Part shown: positions 51,013 to 59,090 of the stretch, piece after piece
Position numbering within the stretch: position 1 is the stretch's first letter
How the letters are laid out: every line of letters begins with the position of its first letter
DNA from: Anaerovorax odorimutans
GTDB taxonomy: Bacteria > Bacillota > Clostridia > Peptostreptococcales > Anaerovoracaceae
Direction: 5' to 3'
Assembly: GCF_024459955.1 (NCBI RefSeq)
Contig: NZ_JANFXK010000002.1
Coordinates: 1-64,000, forward strand
Length of the DNA: 64,000 nt
Notes under the pieces: model-generated
Databases searched by the model: none
Told to the model about the DNA's origin: nothing
Seen by the model: the letters and a program-made list of their open reading frames with translations, nothing else
Position numbers and translations under genes: made by a program

Positions 51013-51047
51013 CATCGTCCGCAGTGATGTCCTTTTGCTTTTTTTGT
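51003..51047 (+). terminator. Terminator (expression platform) of the right AOR leader
   Basis: GCAAAGGAGACATC pairs with GATGTCCTTTTGC and is followed by TTTTTTTG. The 5' arm overlaps the conserved aptamer end AAAGGAG, as in the left leader. Confidence 0.8.
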
Positions 51048-51093
51048 GGGCATCATATCGGTCGAAAGATTTTGTAAGCGAATGAATTGTAAG

Positions 51094-51131
51094 AAGGAGG
51101 TGAATCGGTTTTTATATAAACCGAAAATATT
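51094..51131 (+). promoter_or_regulatory. Distant ribosome site with an intervening hairpin
   Basis: AAGGAGG (51094-51100) is 31 bases before the ATG at 51132. CGGTTTTTATATAAACCG (51106-51123) between them can fold into a hairpin that would shorten the gap to about 13 bases. No better ribosome site is nearer and no in-frame upstream start exists (TAA at 51117). Confidence 0.5.
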
Positions 51132-51605
51132 ATGGCAAAGACAATGGTATTGCAGCCGGAAAAATGTCTGGGCTGCAAAACATGTGAACTGGTCTGTTCC
51201 TTTAACAGAACCAAAGAGTTCAACCCGCAGCGGTCCGCAGTCTCCGTAATTCCTTATGACGCGGCAATGATCTGCGTACCGATCATGTGCACACAGTGCG
51301 AGGATGCCTGCTGTGCGGAAATCTGTCCTGTTTCAGCCATTGAACGAAACGCAGACGGCGCGATGATCGTCGATCAGAAAAAATGCATTGGCTGCAAGAT
51401 GTGTATTTCCGCCTGTCCTCTGGGCAATATGGCCCTGGACAGCACTGGTGTTTTTAAATGCGACCTGTGCGGCGGTGATCCCCAGTGCGCAAAATTCTGT
51501 CCGTCGGGAGCCATCGCTTTCAAAGAGGCGATGCCTTCATCTCTGCTAAAGAGGAAAGCTCTGGCAGAGAAATTTAAAGATGTTTTGGGAGAGGAGGCGC
51601 TGTAA
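51132..51605 (+). CDS. Polyferredoxin subunit, four 4Fe-4S motifs (right AOR)
   Basis: The product has 157 aa. Cysteine groups are CLGCKTCELVC, CTQCEDACCAEIC, CIGCKMCISAC and CDLCGGDPQCAKFC. It is of the HycB/DmsB type, with a helical C-terminal tail. It lies first in the right operon and its stop overlaps the AOR ATG by one base. Likely role: electron transfer between the AOR active site and the NuoEFG-like module or ferredoxin. Confidence 0.9.
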   Translation: MAKTMVLQPEKCLGCKTCELVCSFNRTKEFNPQRSAVSVIPYDAAMICVPIMCTQCEDACCAEICPVSAIERNADGAMIVDQKKCIGCKMCISACPLGNMALDSTGVFKCDLCGGDPQCAKFCPSGAIAFKEAMPSSLLKRKALAEKFKDVLGEEAL

Positions 51606-53413
51606 TGTACGGATATGCAGGAAAACTGCTGAGGGTGGATCTGACGTCGGGCAGCATTCAGGAAGAACTGCTGGATATGGCCCTTGCGAAAAAATATTTG
51701 GGAGGCCGCGGCCTGGGTACCAAAATCTATATGGATGAAACCGGTCCTCATGCCGACCCGTTCTCCCCTGAAAATCAACTGATACTTATGACCGGCCCGC
51801 TGACCGGCACCTTTGCTCCCAGCTCAGGAAGACTGATGTGGATCAGCAAAGCTCCCCTGACCGGCACCATTGGCTGTGCCAATTCCGGCGGCTATTTCGG
51901 GCCGGAACTAAAATATGCCGGATATGACGGAATTATTTTCAGCGGCGCTGCCAAAGCCCCTGTCTACCTTTATATAAAGGCTGACACCTTCGAACTGCGC
52001 GGCGCGGAGGATCTGTGGGGAAAGACCGTATTTGAAACGACTGACCTGCTCAGAGAATCTACGGACATCGATGCCAAGGTCTGCTGCATCGGTCCTGCCG
52101 GAGAAAAGAAAATTCTCTATGCGTCCATCATGAACGATAAAAACAGGGCGGCCGGCAGAGGCGGACTGGGTGCGGTAATGGGCAGCAAAAATCTGAAAGC
52201 CATTGTTGTAAAGGGGTCCGGCGGCCTTACGGTGGCCGATGACGAAGGTTTTATGGAGGCCTGCACAAAAGCCCGTCAGATCCTGGCGGATAACCCTGTC
52301 ACAGGAGAAGGGCTGGCAGCCTACGGAACAGAAATCTTAGTCAACATCATCAACGGTTCGGGGGCCATGCCGCAGCATAACTGGCGCGATGGCGCAGTAT
52401 ACAAAGATGCTGAGGACATCTCCGGCGAAGCACTTGTGGAAAAATATCTGGTGCGGAATAAAGGCTGTCAGGGCTGTCCGATTGCCTGCGGCCGTGTCAC
52501 AAAAGTCAAGGAGGGACCTTTTGCCTCCTCCGGCGAAGGCCCGGAATATGAAGCAGCCTGGGCTCTGGGCGCTTCCTGCGGCATAAACGATCTGGCCGCT
52601 ATCTGCAAGGTAAATTTCCTCTGCAACGAGTACGGTCTGGATCCGATCACACTGGGTTCAACCTTTGCCTGTGCCATGGAGCTGGTGGACGACGGTTACC
52701 TGGACAAAAAAGAACTGGGCGGCGATCTCGTCTTTGGCAACGCGCAGAGCATCGTAGATTTCACTATGAAAACAATCAATCGTGAAGGTTTTGGCGATCT
52801 GCTGGCTCAGGGCTCTTATCGTCTGGCGGAAAAATTCGGTCATCCTGAGCTGTCCATGTCTGTTAAAAAACAGGAAATGCCTGCCTACGACGGACGGAGC
52901 ATGCAGGGGATCGGCCTGGAATACGCCACTTCCAACAGAGGCGGATGCCATGTCCGCGGCTATATGACCTCGCCGGAAATCCTGGGAATTCCAGAAAAAA
53001 TGGATCCCCTGGTTACGGAGGGAAAAGCCGCTACCCTGAAAGTCTTTCAGGATCTGACGGCAGTGGTGGATTCCATCGGTATCTGCCTGTTTACTACCTT
53101 TGGTATCGGACTTGCCGAAATCGCTCCTATGGTTCGCACGGCTCTTGGCTGGGATATCTCCGACGAGGATCTTTTGAAAACCGGCGACCGCATCTGGACG
53201 CTGGAGCGTCAGTACAATCTGAAAGAAGGGTTCACCCGTCAGGACGATCAGCTGCCTCCTCGCCTTTACGATGAACCGATCCCCGAAGGCGCAGCCAAGG
53301 GGCAGGTCAGCCATGTACCGGAAATGCTGGACGAATACTACCAGCTGCGCGGTTACGATCAAAACGGCGTTCCGACCAAAGAAAAGCTCTCGGAACTGGA
53401 GCTAAGTGAATGA
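51605..53413 (+). CDS. aor: Aldehyde ferredoxin oxidoreductase, tungsten type (right operon)
   Basis: The product has 602 aa. It starts MYGYAGKLLRVDLTSG, has pterin-binding GRGGLGAVMGSKNLKAI, the cluster motif CQGCPIACG, and a later cysteine in SIGICLFTTFG. NEYGLDPITLGST matches the DxxGL region of the family. It is a bis-tungstopterin enzyme interconverting aldehydes and carboxylic acids. The surrounding polyferredoxin, MoaD-like and NuoE/F/G-like genes overlap by 1-4 bases, so a single multi-subunit complex is likely. The aldehyde substrate is not predictable. Confidence 0.93.
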   Translation: MYGYAGKLLRVDLTSGSIQEELLDMALAKKYLGGRGLGTKIYMDETGPHADPFSPENQLILMTGPLTGTFAPSSGRLMWISKAPLTGTIGCANSGGYFGPELKYAGYDGIIFSGAAKAPVYLYIKADTFELRGAEDLWGKTVFETTDLLRESTDIDAKVCCIGPAGEKKILYASIMNDKNRAAGRGGLGAVMGSKNLKAIVVKGSGGLTVADDEGFMEACTKARQILADNPVTGEGLAAYGTEILVNIINGSGAMPQHNWRDGAVYKDAEDISGEALVEKYLVRNKGCQGCPIACGRVTKVKEGPFASSGEGPEYEAAWALGASCGINDLAAICKVNFLCNEYGLDPITLGSTFACAMELVDDGYLDKKELGGDLVFGNAQSIVDFTMKTINREGFGDLLAQGSYRLAEKFGHPELSMSVKKQEMPAYDGRSMQGIGLEYATSNRGGCHVRGYMTSPEILGIPEKMDPLVTEGKAATLKVFQDLTAVVDSIGICLFTTFGIGLAEIAPMVRTALGWDISDEDLLKTGDRIWTLERQYNLKEGFTRQDDQLPPRLYDEPIPEGAAKGQVSHVPEMLDEYYQLRGYDQNGVPTKEKLSELELSE

Positions 53414-53688
53414 TCGTTAAATATTTTGCCTATTACCGGCAGGACACCGGGTGCAAGGAAGAAAAGCTCGACCTTGCACCCATAACTGCCCTTGAGCTCC
53501 TGAGATATCTCGGCCGGCGCCACGGAAAAAAGTTTGCCGATCGGGTCCTTTATCACGAGGGCGAGGACATCGATCATCAGGTTATTTTTCTTCTCAATGG
53601 CAGAAACATCGATTTTCTGCAGGGGCCTGCGACGGTCATTCAGGAAACGGATCAGGTATACCTATTCCCCCGCATTGCCGGAGGATGA
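53410..53688 (+). CDS. MoaD-like ubiquitin-fold sulfur carrier (right operon)
   Basis: The product has 92 aa. It ends PRIAGG, the functional Gly-Gly tail, after VFLLNGR-type and QETDQVYLFP strands of the beta-grasp fold. It overlaps the AOR stop by four bases and the NuoE-like start by four bases. Its place inside the AOR operon suggests it supplies sulfur for this enzyme's tungstopterin. It is distant from the left-hand MoaD-like protein, so they may be specialised. Confidence 0.85.
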   Translation: MIVKYFAYYRQDTGCKEEKLDLAPITALELLRYLGRRHGKKFADRVLYHEGEDIDHQVIFLLNGRNIDFLQGPATVIQETDQVYLFPRIAGG

Positions 53689-54188
53689 TGAAAGGATGTG
53701 GAAATTTGGATAAGGAAATGAAAACAATCGACGAGGTGCTGAAGGAATTTCCCCCCGAAGAACGATTTTCTCTGGCGATCCTTCAGGCTCTTCAGCGGGA
53801 ATACGGGTATATTTCCGCCGATAGTCTGACGCAGGCTGCCGGTTACCTGGATGTTCCCATATCGCAGCTGTTTTCAATGGCTACCTTTTATAAGGCTCTC
53901 AGCCTGCAGAAGAAAGGAAAAATTATCCTCAAAATATGTGACGGCACTGCCTGTCACATCCGGGGAAGCCAGAGCATCCTCAATGAAATCCAGCGTGCGC
54001 TGCGTATCAACGCCGGAGAAACCACGGAAGACGGACTCTTTTCGCTGGAAACAGTCAACTGCGTAGGCTCCTGCGCCATTGCGCCGGTAGTGGTCTGCGG
54101 CGAAACTTTCCATGGAAACATGACTCCGCAGAAGGCCAGAGAATTACTTGACGGAGAAACATCTGCGGAAAAGGAGGCGAACACATGA
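53685..54188 (+). CDS. NuoE-like 2Fe-2S subunit
   Basis: The product has 167 aa. It has the thioredoxin-like fold of complex I NuoE/HydC, with cysteines in KICDGTACHIRG and VNCVGSCAIAPVV forming the 2Fe-2S site. The N-terminal helical part (EFPPEERFSLAILQALQREYGYIS) is typical. It works with the NuoF-like flavoprotein encoded next, passing electrons to or from NAD(H). Overlaps with both neighbours indicate coupled translation. Confidence 0.92.
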   Translation: MMKGCGNLDKEMKTIDEVLKEFPPEERFSLAILQALQREYGYISADSLTQAAGYLDVPISQLFSMATFYKALSLQKKGKIILKICDGTACHIRGSQSILNEIQRALRINAGETTEDGLFSLETVNCVGSCAIAPVVVCGETFHGNMTPQKARELLDGETSAEKEANT

Positions 54189-55957
54189 TGAGGGAGATTC
54201 TGATCTGCTGCGATACCGGCTGTCTGGTTCACGGAGCCAGGGAAGTGGCCGGCGAATTCCTGCGAAACAGCCAGGGGATGGATGTCAGCATCAAGCCTGT
54301 CGCAAAAAAGGTCGGATGCAACGGGCTTTGCCAGCTGGGGCCGGTGGTGACAATACTGCCCGATAATATTACCTACTACCGTGTCCAGCCGGAGGATACG
54401 CAGGAAATACTGGACAGTCTGGGCGCCCATCCGGTGGAGCGCCTGCTCTATATGGATGACGACGGCCAGCCCCACACTGACCGCTCGGCCAATCCGTTCT
54501 ATGCGACACAGCATAAAGTTGCTCTGCGCAATACCGGAATTATAGATCCGGCTTCACTGGATGATTATCTTAAGCGCGACGGCTATAAAGGTCTGCGGAA
54601 AGCCCTTGCGCTGACACCCGCACAAGTCATTGAAGAGGTTCGCGTCAGTGGTCTCAGAGGCCGGGGCGGAGCGGGCTTTCCCACCGCAGTCAAATGGAAA
54701 TCATGCAGTGAGGCTCCCGGAGATGTGAAATACATGCTCTGCAACGGCGATGAAGGCGATCCCGGAGCCTTTATGGATCGGAGCATCATGGAAGGCGATC
54801 CCCACACTGTCCTGGAGGGCCTTGTGATCGGCGCCTACGCAATTGGAGCCCATCAGGGCTTTCTCTATATCCGCGATGAATATGATCTGGCTCTGGCTCA
54901 CATGAAAACGGCCATCGAAGATGCCAGGGCACATGGATTTTTAGGGAAAAATATTCAAAACAGCGGCTTTGATTTTGACTGTGAGATTGTCCGCGGCGGC
55001 GGAGCTTTCGTCTGCGGCGAGTCTTCGGCTCTGATGACTTCTATCGAAGGAAAAGTAGGCGAACCCCGGGTCAAATATATCCGTTCCGTAGAAAAGGGTC
55101 TGTTTGAAAAGCCAACGGTTCTAAATAATGTGGAAACCCTGGCTAATATTCCCTATATTCTTTTAAATGGCGGCGAAAAATTTGCTGAGCTGGGGACGGA
55201 CAGCAGCAAAGGAACGAAGGTTTTCTCTCTCGTAGGAAAAGTCCAGCGAACGGGACTTGTGGAGGTCCCCATGGGAGTCACGCTGCGCCACTTGATCTTC
55301 GATATCGGCGGCGGAGTTAAGGACGGCGGAAAGTTCAAGGGCGTTCAGACCGGAGGCCCGTCGGGCGGCTGTATTCCGGAAAAAATGCTGGATCTTGAGA
55401 TTGACTTCGATTCGCTGAAGGAAAGCGGCTCCATGATGGGTTCCGGCGGCATGATCGTTATGGATGATACCACATGCATGGTGGAGCTGGCCCGCTATTA
55501 CCTCAATTTCCTGGCTGGCGAATCCTGCGGAAAATGTACGCCCTGCCGCGAAGGGCTCCGGTGTATGCTGGATATTCTGACGCGAATTACCGAAGGCCGC
55601 GGGACTATGGACGACCTGGATCTGTTGGAGGACCTGGCTTACACGGCCAAAGAGGCTTCTCTCTGTGAACTGGGAAGAACAGCTGCCAATCCGGTTATGT
55701 CGACGCTGCGGTATTTTCGGGATGAATACGAAGCTCATATTAAAGACAAGCGGTGTCCGGCCGGCGTTTGTACGGCGCTGATCCGTTACCGGATTGATCC
55801 CGATGCCTGTAAAAGCTGCGGCCTTTGCGGCAAAGAATGCCCTGCAGCGGCCATTTCAGGTGTTTCCGGCTCACCCTTTTCCATTGATCCTGATGCCTGC
55901 ATCAAATGCGGCAACTGCAGGAATGTCTGCAAGTTCAGCGCAATTATCGTAGAATAG
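54185..55957 (+). CDS. NuoF-like NADH-binding flavoprotein with extra ferredoxin domains
   Basis: The product has 590 aa. Residues 1-110 are a thioredoxin-like 2Fe-2S domain (ILICCDTGCLVHGA). The NuoF core has FMN/NADH sites GLRGRGGAGFPTAVKW and CGESSALMTSIEG, the SLBB fold and the 4Fe-4S motif SCGKCTPCREG. The C-terminal tail adds two 4Fe-4S motifs (CKSCGLCGKEC and CIKCGNCRNVC). This three-part layout is that of HydB/NfnB-type subunits of NAD-linked, often electron-bifurcating, complexes. Here it would join aldehyde oxidation to NAD and ferredoxin. Confidence 0.93.
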   Translation: MMREILICCDTGCLVHGAREVAGEFLRNSQGMDVSIKPVAKKVGCNGLCQLGPVVTILPDNITYYRVQPEDTQEILDSLGAHPVERLLYMDDDGQPHTDRSANPFYATQHKVALRNTGIIDPASLDDYLKRDGYKGLRKALALTPAQVIEEVRVSGLRGRGGAGFPTAVKWKSCSEAPGDVKYMLCNGDEGDPGAFMDRSIMEGDPHTVLEGLVIGAYAIGAHQGFLYIRDEYDLALAHMKTAIEDARAHGFLGKNIQNSGFDFDCEIVRGGGAFVCGESSALMTSIEGKVGEPRVKYIRSVEKGLFEKPTVLNNVETLANIPYILLNGGEKFAELGTDSSKGTKVFSLVGKVQRTGLVEVPMGVTLRHLIFDIGGGVKDGGKFKGVQTGGPSGGCIPEKMLDLEIDFDSLKESGSMMGSGGMIVMDDTTCMVELARYYLNFLAGESCGKCTPCREGLRCMLDILTRITEGRGTMDDLDLLEDLAYTAKEASLCELGRTAANPVMSTLRYFRDEYEAHIKDKRCPAGVCTALIRYRIDPDACKSCGLCGKECPAAAISGVSGSPFSIDPDACIKCGNCRNVCKFSAIIVE

Positions 55958-55970
55958 GAGGTCGTCTATT

Positions 55971-56708
55971 ATGAAGCTGTTGATTGATAAAACAGAAATA
56001 CCTGCCTTACCGGGCGATACGATTATGGACGCTGCCAGACGGGCCGGAATATTCATTCCTGGGCTGTGCTGGAATGAGGCTTCTGAGAAAAGCCACTGCT
56101 GCAGGCTGTGCATGGTTGAGGTTATGGATAGAGGCAAGGAAAAACTTGTCGCTGCCTGTGCTTTTAAGGTAAAGGATCTGATGGAGGTGACGACGGATTC
56201 GCCGCGCATCGCCAGAATCCGTAAAACCATGCTGCGGCTGCTCTATACGCAGGCCCCGGATAATCCGGCAATTGTAGAGCTGATGGACCGTTACGGTATC
56301 GCTGCCGAACCAGCCCTGCCCGTCAGGGACAATACCCAATGCATCCTCTGCCGGCTGTGCGTTTCCAATTGCGGCGCCCTGGGTGCTTCTGCCATCAGCG
56401 CTGTGGACCGGGGAATCACAAAACGTATTGACACGCCCTACGGCGCTCCTTCTCCGGACTGCATCGGCTGCGGCGCCTGCGCGGATATTTGTCCGACCAA
56501 CTGTATTGAGGTGGAGGATACGCCCGAATATCGCAAGATCTGGAATCAAGAATTTGCCTGGGCCAGATGCAGCTGCTGCGGCGCTATTATCACAACCGAA
56601 GCCCATTATCAGGCTTCCAATCCGCCCGGGGCTCCGGTCCTGTGCCCAACCTGCAAGAAAAAGGCCATGGGCGATGTATTTGCGGAAAGCTTGGGCGAAA
56701 GGGTTTAA
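55971..56708 (+). CDS. NuoG-like iron-sulfur subunit
   Basis: The product has 245 aa. The N-terminal 2Fe-2S domain has CWNEASEKSHCCRLCMVEV. It continues with 4Fe-4S groups (CILCRLCVSNC and CIGCGACADIC) and ends in a cysteine-rich, zinc-ribbon-like part (CSCCGAIITT and CPTCKKK). It corresponds to the N-terminal part of NuoG/HydA without the catalytic domain, a form found in NAD-linked formate dehydrogenases and hydrogenases. It is the last gene of the operon, 13 bases after NuoF-like, and probably wires NuoEF to the AOR polyferredoxin. Confidence 0.88.
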   Translation: MKLLIDKTEIPALPGDTIMDAARRAGIFIPGLCWNEASEKSHCCRLCMVEVMDRGKEKLVAACAFKVKDLMEVTTDSPRIARIRKTMLRLLYTQAPDNPAIVELMDRYGIAAEPALPVRDNTQCILCRLCVSNCGALGASAISAVDRGITKRIDTPYGAPSPDCIGCGACADICPTNCIEVEDTPEYRKIWNQEFAWARCSCCGAIITTEAHYQASNPPGAPVLCPTCKKKAMGDVFAESLGERV

Positions 56709-56731
56709 AAGGACAAGGGTATATTAACGAA

Positions 56732-56776
56732 AAAGATAGCTGGCAGTAGGCATATAAACTGTCAGCTATCTTTTTA
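56732..56776 (+). terminator. Terminator of the right AOR operon
   Basis: AGATAGCTGGCAGT and ACTGTCAGCTATCT pair around a ten-base loop and lead into TTTTTATC. It is 24 bases past the NuoG-like stop. Confidence 0.88.
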
Positions 56777-56827
56777 TCATATCAGTTCGTGAAAAGTTCC
56801 ATTCTGTTTTTCCATCGAGAGATCGTA

Positions 56828-57622
56828 TCATAAGGCCTTAATCTCCTCAACGCTCATCTTTGTAACCTTCGAAATTTCCTCCAATGGTCTGCCCAGCTTT
56901 TTCAGCTCTGCAGCCATTGCTTTGCGTTCTTCCTCTCTGGCCTCCTGCAACTCCAGCAGTCTCTCCTCATACGCGTTCATGTATTTCACTCCAATCTCCT
57001 CGCTGGATCGGATTTGTTCGATTTTTTCCTGCATCTTCAGAATCTTTCCGCTGGAAGAGTTCTCCGCCACTTCTTTGGACGTCTCTTCAAAATATCGCAG
57101 CAGAGCGATCAGCTCTTCGCTGACGCCCGCAGGGTCGGCTCCCCTGGTGTTTAGGAAAATCCTGGCGGCTCCATCGTCCAGTTGCAGCCCGGGCACTTCC
57201 TCGCAGGCCATGCGGAAGGTGTAACGGTACAGTCCCTTGCCGAACAGGTCAAAGGGCATGATCATAATGATGTACACGTCGTTCATCCTGTTGTATTCGA
57301 TGTCCCCTGACTCCAGCAGCTTGCTGTCGATGAGTCCGTTATACAGCCGTGTCCGTCTGGGCAGGTTGTGGGTGTTCTTCTTCTGCACTTCCGCATCGTA
57401 AATAGCTTCGTCCTCATCCATGGCCCACACGTCCATGCGGATCTGGCGGCTCCAGGCCGCCCGGCGGCCTTCCTTTTCAGTCTGGGGCAGATGTTTCAGC
57501 ACCACGTCCCTTCCCAGAATGATTTCCAGCATATCCTGCAGAATTTCCGGGTCCTCCACGGCTTCGGCAAACAAAAATCGATCCAGTAAATTTAAATCCT
57601 TCAGTTCCTTCTTTTTCTCCAA
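56828..57622 (-). CDS. Rpn/PD-(D/E)XK nuclease family protein (transposase-like)
   Basis: The product has about 264 aa. It belongs to the Rpn-type group of PD-(D/E)XK proteins: VEDPEILQDMLEIILG near the start and the nuclease core RMDVWAMDEDEAIYDAEVQ. A helical, charged C-terminus (EERLLELQEAREEERKAMAAEL) is typical. The best start is TTG at 57622, seven bases after AAAGGAG; there is no good ATG. Family members promote recombination or act in phage defence; they are often multicopy. It sits alone between two terminators. Confidence 0.85.
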   Translation of the reverse strand: MEKKKELKDLNLLDRFLFAEAVEDPEILQDMLEIILGRDVVLKHLPQTEKEGRRAAWSRQIRMDVWAMDEDEAIYDAEVQKKNTHNLPRRTRLYNGLIDSKLLESGDIEYNRMNDVYIIMIMPFDLFGKGLYRYTFRMACEEVPGLQLDDGAARIFLNTRGADPAGVSEELIALLRYFEETSKEVAENSSSGKILKMQEKIEQIRSSEEIGVKYMNAYEERLLELQEAREEERKAMAAELKKLGRPLEEISKVTKMSVEEIKAL

Positions 57623-57782
57623 TTTCTTTCTCCTTTTAGTATACCAGTTTGCTCGGTGAAGGCAAGAAAATCTTCTGTACCGCACATGAAACACAGGTCA
57701 TTGAATACCATTTATTTACATGTAATATTTTACCATTTAGCTACTGCTGCGTCAAGCATTTATAAACGGGTTTTTTGACATA

Positions 57783-57814
57783 GAAAAAAGCAGGCTTTTA
57801 TTACCTGCTTTTAA
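57783..57814 (-). terminator. Terminator after the aminotransferase gene
   Basis: AAAGCAGG and CCTGCTTT pair around a nine-base loop with TTTTTTCTA following on the minus strand. A second hairpin (GCGGAGAAAA/TTTTCTCCGC, 57830-57855) lies just before it. Confidence 0.88.
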
Positions 57815-57879
57815 AACATACGCTCCCTTGCGGAGAAAAAATCCATTTTCTCCGCATCGCTTTTTTCATTCACTTTTTC

Positions 57880-59067
57880 TTACAGTCCGTATTCTGCCGC
57901 CAGCTTCTTAAATCCCGGCAGGGAATTAACAATCGTCTCATAAGAAACGCAATAGGCCAGCCTTACATATCCCGGACCGGCAAAGGCACTGCCCGCCACC
58001 ATCAGGATATTGTATTTTTTGGCTGCCTCGCAGAATTCCGCTTCATTCTCCACAGGCGACTTCACGAACAAATAGAAAGCACCCTGGGGCATGATGCATT
58101 CGAATCCACATTCTTTGAGTCCCTCGTAAAGGGCTTTTCTGTTTTTATCGTAGTAGCTGAGATCCACCTTCGCATCCACGCATCTACCGATGACCTTCTG
58201 CTGCAGAGAAGGCGCATTGACGCATCCGATGATCCGGTTGGCGTTGGACGCGGTATCGAATACCAGCTCACTGTCTTCCAATTCGTCAGGAATGACCAGA
58301 TAGCCAATTCGCTCACCCGGCAGCGACAGGGATTTGCTGTAGGAGTAAGCGACAATCGTGTTATCGTAATACTTCGTCACATAGGGCACCTGAATTCCGT
58401 CATAAGCCAGTTCCCGATACGGTTCATCGGCAATGATGAAGATTGTGCGTCCCAGTTCCTGCTGTTTTTTCTCCAAAATAGCCGCAATACCCTTAATGGT
58501 TTCCTCAGAATAAACGACACCCGTTGGATTGTGAGGCGAATTGATGAGAACGACTCTCGTTTTATCGGTAATACACGATTCGAAAGCCGCAAGATCCGGC
58601 TGGAAGGTGGACTTATCCGTTTGCGCCTGGACCACAACTCCGTCATAATTATTGACATACCAGTTGTATTCCAGGAAATACGGAGCAAAGATCACCACTT
58701 CTTCTCCGGGGTTGAGAATCGTCTTCAGGGCGACATTTAACCCGCTGGCCGCGCCTACAGTCATAAGAATATTCTTCATGGAGAAATTGGTTCCCTGGGT
58801 CTTATTGATATGCTGTGCGATAGTTTCGCGCACATCTTCAAATCCGGCGTTGCTCATGTATCCGTGAAGGATCAGGTCCGGTTCTTCCTTTACGATATCG
58901 CAGATCGCCTGATTGACTTCCGGAGGAGTCGGGGCGTCCGGATTTCCCAGACTGAAATCATAAACTTTATCACGGCCGTATTTGGCGCGCATCTTATCGC
59001 CTTCTTCAAACATGGTTCGGATGGCCGAATTGTTCTCCATCAAAGGCTTCATTTTTTCTGCAATCAT
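57880..59067 (-). CDS. PLP-dependent class I/II aminotransferase
   Basis: The product has 395 aa. It shows the fold-type-I features: SLGNPDAPTPPEV at the N-terminus, NSPHNPTG, the aspartate in IIADEPYRELAY, the Schiff-base lysine in YSYSKSLSLPGERIGY, and the arginine in GYVRLAYC for substrate carboxylate. It resembles aspartate/aromatic aminotransferases. It is 23 bases downstream of an ornithine cyclodeaminase-like gene and in line with putP, so a role in ornithine/proline-linked amino-acid fermentation is plausible. The amino-acid specificity is not predictable. Confidence 0.9.
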   Translation of the reverse strand: MIAEKMKPLMENNSAIRTMFEEGDKMRAKYGRDKVYDFSLGNPDAPTPPEVNQAICDIVKEEPDLILHGYMSNAGFEDVRETIAQHINKTQGTNFSMKNILMTVGAASGLNVALKTILNPGEEVVIFAPYFLEYNWYVNNYDGVVVQAQTDKSTFQPDLAAFESCITDKTRVVLINSPHNPTGVVYSEETIKGIAAILEKKQQELGRTIFIIADEPYRELAYDGIQVPYVTKYYDNTIVAYSYSKSLSLPGERIGYLVIPDELEDSELVFDTASNANRIIGCVNAPSLQQKVIGRCVDAKVDLSYYDKNRKALYEGLKECGFECIMPQGAFYLFVKSPVENEAEFCEAAKKYNILMVAGSAFAGPGYVRLAYCVSYETIVNSLPGFKKLAAEYGL

Positions 59068-59090
59068 TTTTTCATCTCCTCTAAAACATC

